A stretch of 17,374 nucleotides of DNA, taken from the NCBI GenBank assembly GCA_017544185.1, contig JAFYEQ010000211.1, positions 1-17,374 on the forward strand, in the 5' to 3' direction. Shown here piece by piece: positions 1 to 7,700 of the stretch. Both the position numbers and the translations under genes were made by a program. How positions within the stretch are numbered: the first letter of the stretch is position 1; every line of letters starts with the position of its first letter. Below the pieces are notes generated by a model that did not search any database, was not told the origin of the DNA, and worked only from the letters and a program-made list of their open reading frames with translations. The stretch is from Oscillospiraceae bacterium. Lineage in GTDB: Bacteria; Bacillota; Clostridia; Oscillospirales; Ruminococcaceae.

Positions 1-1
1 C

Positions 2-865
2 TTCGAGGGCATGAAGGCTTACCGCACCGACAAGGGCATACAGCTCTTCAGACCCTATGAGAACGCTCGCCGTCTCAATGTGTCCAACGACCGTCTCTGC
101 ATACCTCAGATCGACGAGGAGATCTTCGTTGAGGCAGTAAAGGCTCTGGTGAAGGTAGACGCTGACTGGGTGCCCCATAACTATGGCACTTCCCTCTACA
201 TCCGCCCCTTCGTGTTCGCTGTAGATCCCATGCTGGGGGTACATCCTGCAAAGCATCTGATATTCTCCGTGATCTGCTCTCCCGTAGGCGCATACTACGC
301 AGCAGGCCTCGCTCCCGTAAAGATCTACGTTGAGCAGAACTATGTACGCGCAGTAACAGGCGGTACCGGCTTCACGAAGGCAGCAGCAAACTACGCTATC
401 TCCCTCAAGGCACAGGACGAGGCAGGCAAGCAGGGCTATGAGCAGGTGCTCTGGCTCGACGGCGTACACCGCAAGTACGTTGAGGAAGTAGGTGCTATGA
501 ACGTTATGTTCGTAGTTGACGGCGAGGTCATCACTCCCTCTCTCGACCGCAAGTCCATCCTGGGCGGTATAACCCGCAAGTCCTGCATCGAGCTCCTTCG
601 TCACAAGGGCTATAAGGTAACGGAGCGCGACATCGAGATCGACGAGCTGATCAAGGCATACGACGAGGGCAAGTTCGACGAGGCCTTCGGCACAGGCACA
701 GCTGCAGTCATCTCCCCCATCGGCGAGCTCAAGTACGGCGACAAGGTGATGTCTCTCTCCGGCGGCAAGATCGGCCCCATCTCCCAGATGCTGTATGATT
801 CCCTCACTGCTATCCAGTGGGGCAAGGCTGAGGATCCCTTCGGCTGGACCATGGTGATAGACTGA
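2..865 (+). CDS. ilvE: Branched-chain amino acid aminotransferase, 5'-truncated by window edge
   Basis: Transfers the amino group between glutamate and the 2-oxo acids of Leu, Ile and Val; the last step of branched-chain synthesis, cytosolic, PLP-dependent (fold type IV). The reading frame is open from base 2 and begins F-E-G-M-K-A-Y-R, the conserved family motif, so the gene starts outside the window; the ATG at 11 is internal. Seen further on: GGTGFTKAAANYAISL with the PLP-binding Lys (codon 377-379), then QVLWLDG and EEVGAMN, and the C-terminal FGTGTAAVISPIG loop. The 287 visible residues are roughly 55-70 short of the usual ~340-360. It ends TGA at 863-865; no strong terminator follows, only a palindrome TCGGGAGCTCCCGA (866-879). 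A minus-strand consensus promoter (891-919) fires into its 3' end. Identity is very secure. Confidence 0.97.
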   Translation, partial: FEGMKAYRTDKGIQLFRPYENARRLNVSNDRLCIPQIDEEIFVEAVKALVKVDADWVPHNYGTSLYIRPFVFAVDPMLGVHPAKHLIFSVICSPVGAYYAAGLAPVKIYVEQNYVRAVTGGTGFTKAAANYAISLKAQDEAGKQGYEQVLWLDGVHRKYVEEVGAMNVMFVVDGEVITPSLDRKSILGGITRKSCIELLRHKGYKVTERDIEIDELIKAYDEGKFDEAFGTGTAAVISPIGELKYGDKVMSLSGGKIGPISQMLYDSLTAIQWGKAEDPFGWTMVID

Positions 866-890
866 TCGGGAGCTCCCGACCTTTAGGTAT

Positions 891-919
891 ATTATACCAC
901 ATCTGAACGTTACTGTCAA
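891..919 (-). promoter_or_regulatory. Consensus sigma-A promoter reading antisense into ilvE
   Basis: On the minus strand: TTGACA (complement of 914-919), 17-bp spacer, TATAAT (complement of 891-896), with a TG extension one base before the -10. Both hexamers are perfect and the spacing ideal. Predicted start is near 884, so the transcript would run through the palindrome at 866-879 and then antisense to the ilvE 3' end. No convincing minus-strand coding sequence follows. Its -10 context GTGGTATAATAT matches that of the adhesin promoter at 4700, which supports it as a genuine promoter of this genome. Confidence 0.7.
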
Positions 920-920
920 G

Positions 921-939
921 AGGGAATTTCAAATTCCCT
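921..939. repeat. Perfect inverted repeat abutting the antisense promoter
   Basis: AGGGAATTT-C-AAATTCCCT, two 9-bp arms around one base. On the minus strand it sits immediately upstream of the TTGACA box (914-919), where an operator or activator site could be; in RNA it can form a short hairpin in the mnmM leader. No known operator is recognised. Confidence 0.6.
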
Positions 940-956
940 GTGAAATAACACATCGT

Positions 957-994
957 GGGCATCCGCACGTCCGCAGCGACGCTGACGGATGCCC
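957..994 (+). promoter_or_regulatory. Stem-loop in the mnmM leader
   Basis: GGGCATCCG (957-965) pairs perfectly with CGGATGCCC (986-994). Inside, CAGC-GAC-GCTG extends the structure with an 8-nt versus 1-nt internal loop. There is no following T-run, so it is not a normal terminator. It ends about 20 bases before the chosen mnmM start and could affect its translation or mark the 3' end of the preceding transcript. Function is unknown. Confidence 0.45.
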
Positions 995-1014
995 TCATGT
1001 TATCTGTCGTGAAT

Positions 1015-1575
1015 ATGAGAAAACGTTTTTCAGCACTTGAGATATCCCGCCTGCTCCTCGAGGGGCGCATACATGAGGGGGATATATGCATCGACGCCAC
1101 TATGGGGCGCGGATATGATACTCTCTACCTTTGCGGGCTCGTGGGCAGCACGGGAAAGGTCATCGCCTTCGACATCCAAGAGGATGCCCTTAACAGCACG
1201 AAAGAGCTCCTCGAGGAGCACGGCATGACCGCCGAGCTCCATCAGAGGAGCCATGAGCACATGGACGAATACGCCGATGAAGGTACTGTCTCTTGTGTCA
1301 TGTTCAATCTGGGCTGGCTGCCCAGAGGCGACCACAACATACACACCGATGCGTCATCCACCATCACCGCCATATCCAAGGCCATGGGCCTTCTCAAAGA
1401 GGACGGCGTGATATGTGTGATCATCTATTATGGCCGTGAGACAGGCTACGAGGAGAAGGAGCAGGTGCTGAGTTTCCTGCGCTCCATCGACAGCGGCCGC
1501 TATTCCGTGGTCATATCGGAGTTCGCCAACCGACCCAACGACCCGCCCATACCCTGCTTCATATTCAGGCAATAG
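1015..1575 (+). CDS. mnmM: YtqB/MnmM-type SAM-dependent tRNA wobble-uridine methyltransferase
   Basis: Members of this family (Pfam rRNA_methylase, B. subtilis YtqB) use S-adenosylmethionine to complete mnm5 modification of U34 in tRNA. Seen in 186 residues: SAM loop D27-A-T-M-G-R-G-Y-D-T, acidic ribose-binding FDIQ (F52-Q55), and NLGWLP (N98 on), all family hallmarks. The usual G-N-G-H is G-R-G-Y here. ATG at 1015 is chosen because it places the first helix at the family's normal distance from the SAM loop; GTG at 955 and ATG at 997 are in frame but would add a tail encoded across a hairpin. No good Shine-Dalgarno precedes any candidate. Its last 11 bases overlap the convergent PAP2 gene. 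The family call is firm; the exact tRNA substrate is inferred. Confidence 0.85.
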   Translation: MRKRFSALEISRLLLEGRIHEGDICIDATMGRGYDTLYLCGLVGSTGKVIAFDIQEDALNSTKELLEEHGMTAELHQRSHEHMDEYADEGTVSCVMFNLGWLPRGDHNIHTDASSTITAISKAMGLLKEDGVICVIIYYGRETGYEEKEQVLSFLRSIDSGRYSVVISEFANRPNDPPIPCFIFRQ

Positions 1576-2128
1576 GCAGTATGATGCGGAACGCCACGTC
1601 GTACAGCACGAATATCACTATCGACAGCCCCGCGCCGAAGGCCACGTCCAGCGGATAGTGTACTCCCGCTATGATGCGGCTGAGTGCTATACATACCGCG
1701 ATGGCGATCATCACCGCTCCGAATACCGGAGCGTATACCATCCACGCCAGCGCGATAGCCACCACGCAGGCGGTATGCCGCGACGGGCAGGACAGTCCCT
1801 TCGTCTTCTTGGGCACCAGCGGATCTATGCCCCGCTCATATGGGCGGGGAGCGTTTATAGCCTTCCTGACCACGGTGGTCACTATGAAGGACGTGAAGGG
1901 CACCACCGTGAAATGGAGCACCTCATAAAGCCATATGATGCCGTTGGTCTCAAAAAACAGGGACAACACCGTGCCTATCACGTACATACCGTAGGTGATG
2001 CACACCGCAGCCTCCGACAGTATGCGAAACGCAGTATACAGTGCCTTATACTCCCGCATATACCTGCACACCGCAGGATAGCGCCGCGCGAAGCGTTCTC
2101 TTGATGCATCGTATATCTTGTATATCAT
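1565..2128 (-). CDS. PAP2-family membrane phosphatase
   Basis: A 187-residue integral membrane protein with the three phosphatidic-acid-phosphatase type 2 motifs: R88-KAINAP-RP (an Arg where the KX6RP consensus has Lys), PSRH (R117-H118, the catalytic acid/base region) and SRIIAGVHYPLD (S150-R151, H157, D161). Several hydrophobic segments flank them. The family dephosphorylates lipid phosphates such as undecaprenyl pyrophosphate or phosphatidic acid on the outer face of the membrane; the substrate here is not determinable. The ATG at 2126-2128 has GGGAG just upstream; the longer in-frame start at 2197 would run into the divergent neighbour and is not preferred. Convergent with mnmM (11-bp overlap), divergent from the DUF3810 gene with a 37-bp gap. 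Confidence 0.88.
   Translation of the reverse strand: MIYKIYDASRERFARRYPAVCRYMREYKALYTAFRILSEAAVCITYGMYVIGTVLSLFFETNGIIWLYEVLHFTVVPFTSFIVTTVVRKAINAPRPYERGIDPLVPKKTKGLSCPSRHTACVVAIALAWMVYAPVFGAVMIAIAVCIALSRIIAGVHYPLDVAFGAGLSIVIFVLYDVAFRIILPIA
2101..2128 (+). promoter_or_regulatory. Possible weak promoter for the DUF3810 gene
   Basis: TTGATG (2101-2106), 16-bp spacer, TATCAT (2123-2128). The spacer is one short and both hexamers are imperfect. It lies inside the start of the divergent PAP2 gene, which is necessary because only 37 bp separate the two starts. The leader also carries TCTCCCGA twice (2131-2138 and 2149-2156). Confidence 0.3.
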
Positions 2129-2165
2129 ATTCTCCCGACTTTCCCGGATCTCCCGAAAGGTACAC

Positions 2166-3269
2166 ATGAAAAAAAATATCATCGCCATAGCGGTCACGAC
2201 AGTGATACTGCTGATCGTGAACGGGCTGGCATGGCTGTCCGCCTCCGCCGTGGACTTCTACCATCTGCATATATACTGCCCCATGTCCCGCCTGATGTCG
2301 CGCATATGCGGCATCGTCCCCTTCTCCGTGGGGGAGATCATGATAGGGCTGGGCATAGGGATACTCATCGTATATCCCATACTGCTGATCGTGTCCGTCA
2401 TAGCAAAGAAGCGCCCCTTACGGCGCGTGAGCACCGTGGTCTTCTGCTGGATACTGGTGTTCATACTCATGACCGAGACACTGAACTGCTTCGTGCTGTA
2501 TCACACCACTGAGCTCACCACAAGGCTGTCGGTCTACAAGAGCCCCGACATCACCACCGATGAGGTAGTTTCCCTGTGCGCGGATATGATACTCCGCGCC
2601 GACGCTCTGGCTCCCGTGATAGACCGTGATGAGAAGGGCAGGCCTGCCCTTCCCGCAGATCTCAGGGCCGAGGCCGAGAGGAGCTTCTCCCGCATGACGG
2701 ACGAGTTCCCCGAGCTGTACGGCTACTGCACGCCCCCCAAGGTGCTGAAGAGCTCCATGCTCATGACCCAGTTCAACTTGCAGGGGATATACTTCCCCTT
2801 CTCTCTGGAGGGCAACTACAACGGTGAGCTGTCTCCCGCGAGGGTGCCCTGCACCACCTTCCACGAGCTGTGCCATGTGAAGGGCTTCATCCGTGAGGAC
2901 GAGGCAAACTTCCTCTCCACCGTGGCGTGCATGGAGTCGGACGTGCCAGTGATACGCTACTCGGGGTATATCACCTCCATGAACTATCTCTACGGCGAGG
3001 CCGCGCGGTATGCGTCCGAGGAGGACATATATATGCTCCGTTCCCTTCTCACCGAGCAGGTAGCGGCTGACAACACCTTCGTCAGCGAGGAGTATATGCG
3101 TCAGGTGGAGGAGAAGGCCGTTGTGTCTACCGAGGTGATGAACGAGGTCTCCGACACCGCCATAGATACCACCCTCAAGGTCAACGGCATCACCGACGGC
3201 AGCGCCAGCTACGGCCGCATGGTCACTCTCCTGGTCATGTACGATGGGCAGATGGCGTACCGCGAATAG
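2166..3269 (+). CDS. DUF3810 membrane protein with zinc-protease-like HExxH motif
   Basis: A 367-residue protein. The N-terminal third carries three hydrophobic segments (about residues 5-25, 50-80, 88-108). A large extracytoplasmic part follows, with HELCHVKGF...EDEAN: H233-E234-x-x-H237, then E246-A-N. This HExxH with a downstream E-A-N is the hallmark of the DUF3810 family, which looks like a zinc metallopeptidase but has no established substrate. ATG 2166 is chosen because AAAGG (2156-2160) lies five bases before it and the protein then starts with a Lys-rich membrane anchor; the in-frame ATG at 2118 has no such signal. Two + strand hairpins follow (3429-3470 and 3481-3510). Protease activity is inferred from the motif only. 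Confidence 0.85.
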   Translation: MKKNIIAIAVTTVILLIVNGLAWLSASAVDFYHLHIYCPMSRLMSRICGIVPFSVGEIMIGLGIGILIVYPILLIVSVIAKKRPLRRVSTVVFCWILVFILMTETLNCFVLYHTTELTTRLSVYKSPDITTDEVVSLCADMILRADALAPVIDRDEKGRPALPADLRAEAERSFSRMTDEFPELYGYCTPPKVLKSSMLMTQFNLQGIYFPFSLEGNYNGELSPARVPCTTFHELCHVKGFIREDEANFLSTVACMESDVPVIRYSGYITSMNYLYGEAARYASEEDIYMLRSLLTEQVAADNTFVSEEYMRQVEEKAVVSTEVMNEVSDTAIDTTLKVNGITDGSASYGRMVTLLVMYDGQMAYRE

Positions 3270-3331
3270 CACGGCGGCAGCCGGATCTGTCATGTATAAC
3301 AAAATTTGATCTGTATCAAGCAATTTTTGAG

Positions 3332-3360
3332 TTGATAATAAACTGTGGATGTTGTATTAT
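3332..3360 (+). promoter_or_regulatory. Promoter-like sequence downstream of the DUF3810 gene
   Basis: TTGATA (3332-3337), 17-bp spacer, TATTAT (3355-3360). An overlapping TATAAT (3358-3363) would give a 20-bp spacer. No coding sequence on the + strand follows within reach; the next + strand landmark is a strong terminator at 3429, so this promoter would make a short RNA. Confidence 0.5.
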
Positions 3361-3366
3361 AATATC

Positions 3367-3470
3367 AAGGTGAACGTAAGTTTTTCAATATGATCTCTTA
3401 TTTCTCCTGACTTTTTCTTTCTCCAAAGGATATGCCCGACATTTTGCGGTAATGTCGGGCATATCTTTTT
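3367..3470 (+). ncRNA. Candidate small RNA (~104 nt)
   Basis: The interval runs from the predicted start of the 3332-3360 promoter to the end of a perfect intrinsic terminator. The 5' two-thirds is pyrimidine-rich and apparently unstructured. It contains two anti-Shine-Dalgarno-like patches, TTTCTCCTG (about 3400-3410) and TTTCTCC (3418-3424), typical of trans-acting sRNAs that cover ribosome binding sites. It holds no reading frame of useful length. It could instead simply be the 3' untranslated region of the DUF3810 mRNA. Confidence 0.4.
3429..3470 (+). terminator. Strong Rho-independent terminator
   Basis: GATATGCCCGACATT (3429-3443) and its exact complement (3451-3465) form a 15-bp stem with a 7-nt loop, followed by TTTTT. 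On the minus strand the flank is A-rich, so it works in the + direction only. It ends the DUF3810 transcript and/or the candidate small RNA. Confidence 0.9.
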
Positions 3471-3480
3471 GCCCACAGGA

Positions 3481-3510
3481 GCTGATGCAGGCCGCATCAG
3501 CTTTGTTTAT
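3481..3510 (+). terminator. Second terminator-like hairpin overlapping the transporter stop codon
   Basis: GCTGATGC (3481-3488) and GCATCAGC (3494-3501) form an 8-bp stem with a 5-nt loop, followed by TTTGTTTAT. It overlaps the 3' end of the minus-strand transporter gene and may back up the terminator at 3429, keeping + strand transcription out of that gene. Confidence 0.45.
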
Positions 3511-4489
3511 CTTCATCCGCTCCCGTATGGGAGCCTCCCGAATGGGAGCCTCCGGCATCGGAGCCTCCGATGGAGGAGTATATATTCGCCAGTATGGCTC
3601 CCGAGATATTATGCCATACCGAGAACAGCGCACCCGGGACCGTAGCCATGGCAAGATCCGGGAAGGCGCTCCCAGCCAGAGACGCTGCCAGCCCCGAGTT
3701 CTGCATGCCTATCTCCACCGACAGGGCCTTTGTCTTGGACATATCCAGCTTCATGAGCTTGCCCAGCCCGAAGCCGCAGGCGTAGCCCAACATGTTATGC
3801 AGTATCACCACCACGGCCACCATAGTGCCCGTGGTCATTATCTTTTCCGCATTGTGGGAAACCACGGACATTATGATCAGGCATATGGCCGTCACGGATA
3901 CCAGAGGAAGGGCTTTCACGGCATGGGCGGTATACCTGCCGAAGAAATGGTCTATAAGCAGTCCCGCTGCTATAGGGACTATGACCACCTTCACTATGGA
4001 TAGGAACATGCTCAGCACGTCCACCTTCACGCTGGTATGCAGGAACAGGTATGTGATGGCAGGGGTCAGTATCGGCGCCAGCAGAGTATTGAGGGAGGTC
4101 ATCCCCACCGACAGTGCCACGTCCCCCTTGGACAGGTAGGTGATCACATTGCTGGCGGTACCTCCGGGACATGTGCCCACCAGTATCACGCCCGCCAGAA
4201 GAGCCGTATCCAGCCCGAAGGATCTTCCGAGGATATAGGCCAGCACGGGCATCACCGTGAACTGGCTGATACAGCCGATCAGCATATACTTCGGATGCTT
4301 CACCACATACGCGAAGTCCTCCGTCTTCAACGTCAGCCCCATGCCGAACATGACCAGCATCAGCAGATAGCTGATCCATCCCGTCTGCACCCACAGACCG
4401 CTCTGCGGCAAAAACAGGGATAATGCGGCCACCGCCAGCACTATCACCGCCATATATCTACCGACGACACCGCTCAACTTTTCGAGCAT
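3497..4489 (-). CDS. Bile acid:sodium symporter (BASS) family transporter
   Basis: A 330-residue polytopic membrane protein that should import a small organic anion with sodium; bacterial BASS proteins handle bile acids, pantoate, pyruvate and other 2-oxo acids, and the substrate cannot be told here. Diagnostic segments are VGTCPGGTASNVITYLSKGD in the middle and SVEIGMQNSGLAASL near the C-terminus, the two sodium-site crossover regions, with about nine or ten hydrophobic helices. ATG 4487-4489 is chosen: GGGAG lies eight bases upstream, whereas the TTG at 4502-4504 overlaps that ribosome site. The last ~20 residues are an unusual hydrophilic Gly-Ser-His tail with (A/S)GGS(D/H) units, encoded by a 15-bp repeat. 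It has its own promoter (4519-4547) and is divergent from the adhesin operon. Confidence 0.92.
   Translation of the reverse strand: MLEKLSGVVGRYMAVIVLAVAALSLFLPQSGLWVQTGWISYLLMLVMFGMGLTLKTEDFAYVVKHPKYMLIGCISQFTVMPVLAYILGRSFGLDTALLAGVILVGTCPGGTASNVITYLSKGDVALSVGMTSLNTLLAPILTPAITYLFLHTSVKVDVLSMFLSIVKVVIVPIAAGLLIDHFFGRYTAHAVKALPLVSVTAICLIIMSVVSHNAEKIMTTGTMVAVVVILHNMLGYACGFGLGKLMKLDMSKTKALSVEIGMQNSGLAASLAGSAFPDLAMATVPGALFSVWHNISGAILANIYSSIGGSDAGGSHSGGSHTGADEDKQS
3519..3572. repeat. 15-bp minisatellite at the 3' end of the transporter gene
   Basis: Three to four imperfect units built on GGGAGCCTCCCGAAT: partial at 3519-3528, then 3529-3543, 3544-3558, and 3559-3571. Each unit is itself close to palindromic (GGGAG-C-CTCCC). 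In frame, the units encode the pentad (A/S)GGS(D/H) in the C-terminal tail, so copy-number change would keep the frame. Confidence 0.75.
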
Positions 4490-4518
4490 ACTATCATCTC
4501 CCAAACAGCATATATCCT

Positions 4519-4547
4519 ATGATACTACATATGTGATAAAATGTCAA
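4519..4547 (-). promoter_or_regulatory. Promoter of the BASS transporter gene
   Basis: Minus strand: TTGACA (complement of 4542-4547), 17-bp spacer, TATCAT (complement of 4519-4524). It lies about 30 bp before the ATG at 4489. Confidence 0.75.
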
Positions 4548-4593
4548 TAGTCAGCCTTCGATCGGCCTTCGGAGCACTTTGTAACCATTTTGT

Positions 4594-4652
4594 CACAGAT
4601 CTCACAGATCATCATAGTGTGTATTTGTATATCATAACAAAATTTCCGGAAA
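4594..4652 (+). promoter_or_regulatory. Possible regulator sites upstream of the adhesin promoter
   Basis: Two tight direct copies of CACAGATC (4594-4601 and 4603-4610, 9-bp period), then a 10-bp perfect palindrome TTTCCGGAAA (4643-4652) ending about 24 bp before the -35 box. Their position suits activator binding, but no known operator is recognised. Confidence 0.3.
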
Positions 4653-4676
4653 AGCCGATCATTCTGCGTTCAAGTA

Positions 4677-4705
4677 TTGCTTTTAGGAGCCATTTGTGGT
4701 ATAAT
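4677..4705 (+). promoter_or_regulatory. Promoter of the pilus/adhesin operon
   Basis: TTGCTT (4677-4682), 17-bp spacer, TATAAT (4700-4705) with a TG extension. Predicted start is near 4712, leaving a ~70-nt leader before the ATG at 4783. Confidence 0.8.
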
Positions 4706-4732
4706 ATCACTATCTATCAGTGTATGCTTTTT

Positions 4733-4748
4733 ACGGGGCTCGCCCCGT
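4733..4748 (+). promoter_or_regulatory. Leader hairpin of the adhesin mRNA
   Basis: ACGGGGC-TC-GCCCCGT, a GC-rich stem-loop about 20 nt into the predicted transcript and 34 nt before the start codon. There is no T-run after it, so it is not a plain terminator; it may protect the 5' end or affect translation. Confidence 0.5.
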
Positions 4749-4782
4749 TGATACTAGATGAGGCAACAGAAAGAGAGAACGA

Positions 4783-7700
4783 ATGAAGATGAGTATCAAA
4801 CAGAGGCTGGTAAGCGGTCTTACAGCCTTGTCCATACTTTCTTCCGCGCTGTTCCCTGCGACTGTCGTCTTCTCCGAGGAGATGGACGGCAGCGTGACAT
4901 CTGAGGCAGATACCACGGAGACTTCCCTCACCGATACGGCTGAGGCCACATCCGCTGATGATGCGGCAGATGACACGGAGCAGTCGGGAGATGCAAATAT
5001 ACAGACCGACGAACATGTATTCACGTCAGCGGACGGGAACATTACGCTGACCGTGAAGGGCGGATCATACGTACTTGGGAGCGGTGAAGAGATATCGGCA
5101 GACGACACAGAGCTGACTGTGGCCGAGATATCCTCCGACGCCCCCGGGATGAGTGCGTCCATCGCCCATAATGACGCTGATATCCTCCACGGCTATGCCC
5201 TCTCCTTCGAGAGCGGCGGCGAGGAGGTAGAGGTCACCTCCGATGATGTACAGGTGAGCTATGTCTTCACGGAAGAGGACGCTGTCCTCGCCGAGGCCAT
5301 GGCTATATACGTATCTGCAGACGACACATGGACACAGATCTATACGGATCCGCCCGCTACCCGTGACGGATACTGTTGGTCTGTGTCTTTTTCTGCTGTG
5401 CTTCCCGATATGGAGGGCTTCTGTGCCCTGCTCCCCGTCGAAGGCATCGTCTCTGACGCATCCGCACCCGATGAGGCCATACTCTCCGCCGACAGACAGT
5501 TCGACGCTTCCTGCGGTGCCCTGTCCGTCACCGCCACCGCGCCCGCAGGCACGGTATGCACAGGCGTATCCGCTGACGGCGAGAAGCAGCCCGAGAACAT
5601 CAACAACGTCCGTTTCACCGTGGAGGAGCTCTCCTCCGAGGACGAGAGATACAGCGCGTTCCCCGCGCATGAGGGTACAGAGCTGACCGTATACGCAGCC
5701 CGCTTCAGCAGCGAGAGCTGCGCGGAAGTGCTGCTGTCCGACTGTGAACTGACCGCTGTATACAGCCTTGCACAGCCCATCGGCACCGACGAAGCAGATA
5801 CTCTCAAGGTCATGGCTCTGAACGCCGACGGCGAAGCCGCTGACACAGATCTTACGACCGTTACGGACGGCGATGATATCACCGGTCTGAGCTTCACCAC
5901 CAAGAGCATGGTATTCGGCGTGTACAGTCCTCTGGCTGTGGACTCTATGGCGCTGCGCGACGGCGATGGGACCAACTATGCTCACACCGTGAACCTGTTC
6001 GACATAGACCTGAAGACAGGCGCAGAGTACTATCAGACCTACATCCCCACCGATCCTAAAGACCCGAGCACGTCCCTCAGCGATGCATACGTATGGAAGG
6101 CAGACCAGTCCAACGAGGGACACAAGTTCGTATTCAACATCAAGGTATCTATATCCGGTGAAGGCAACAGCGATACAGTCGAGCTCACCGACCAGCGTTT
6201 CATCCAGATAAGGATACCCGCGCATATACTGAAGTTCAAAGATACTACTGACACCTCCGCTCCCGATACACTGGAGATGCCCGTCCCCGACGCTTCTCTG
6301 GTAGAGGGCAGCTCGCTGCACACCTTCGTATACGAATACGATGCCGTGCACGATGAGTATGTCATATACAATATCGGCGAGGTCTCCGCGGGCGTAGTAT
6401 ACGAGTTCCCCGTGGCATACGTGATGAACAAGAACACCTGGGAGTATGAGGATCTGAAAGAGTCCAACCCCTGTCATGCCCATCTGGAGCTGGCATCATG
6501 GGAGAAAGAAGGAGATCCTAAGGAAAAGCTTCCCCTCTCTGCTGACACTAACAATATACCCGTTTACATAGACACATCTGCTAAGATCACCAAGACCTCC
6601 AAGAGGGCCGAGCCCGAGGCCGTTCTGATCGATGCTGCTGCCGCAATGAAAAAGACAGGTCTCTCCGATCTGGACGATAGTTACTACTACACGATCTGGT
6701 CTGTAGCATCGGATATATCCGGCGTGACCCAGAAGTACGATCTGGGTATGACCGATACCCCCGACCGTCTCGACCTTACCGGCACGGACGGTGAAGGCAC
6801 CACACATACAGTCCCGGGCGAGATATACGCCGTGAACATGGGACAGGGCTACAAGACCGCTGATACCGAAGGCGCCTTCCGGCGTGAGGGGCTTACCGCA
6901 TCGGGCAGACGCACCGACTATGTGCTCTCACGTTACCCCAAGGAAAGTGTAGGCGGTGCAGAGGGCGTAGATGCACTGGAGGATGCGCCCAAGAAGGGCC
7001 TCTACACCTCCACCAACGACGTGACCATGACGCTCACCCCTGCCGACGGAATGGATGCGAAGACGGAAAAGAGCGGCTCCGCCACCTTCAAGAAGGAAGT
7101 AAGAGATCCCGAGTGGCATCAGATCGAGACCAGATACTCGGCTGATAAGTACGGTCTGTACGGCAATGACAAGAGAGTAACGAACAGGAGCAATATATCC
7201 AGCTTCAGTCTGAGCAATTTGACAGACGACGCGGATCAAAAGGGCGATGTGCCCGGTCTGAGATATCAGACCGTATCCACGGCCCATGCCTATGGCAAGA
7301 CGATAGCAGATCTCAACGCTGAGATCACCAGCATAAGCAAGATGACCACCGACAGCGAAGATCATACGGTCATCGAGACGAACACCGACAGCGACGCTCC
7401 AAATAGAAGATACACCTTCTATCCTCCCGAGGGCGACCAGCCCGGATACGTGATCATTACCGTGAACGACGTCCCGCAGGATCCCGTGCCGCTCGATCCC
7501 TATCCCACGACAGAGCTGGCGATGGACAAGATCGTGGCGCAGGATATCGCTGACAACTACTACGGTCAGAAGTCCCTCACCTATACCCTTACGGACAAGC
7601 AGCTGAAGCTCTCTGCAGCAGCTCAGGGCGCAGAGCCCATAGAGCTGGGGAACGGCGACTATCACATAGATAATGTCTACTACAAGCTCACCGTAAAGAG

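Noticed and set aside
955..1014. Upstream GTG or ATG starts for mnmM
   Set aside because: They would add 6-20 residues not seen in the family, encoded across the leader hairpin, with no ribosome site.
3429..3465. Terminator for the minus-strand transporter gene
   Set aside because: On the minus strand the hairpin is followed by A-rich sequence with no T-run, so it is only convincing in the + direction.
4541..4786. Short + strand frame across the adhesin promoter
   Set aside because: It spans the promoter and leader hairpin, has no ribosome site and no sensible product.
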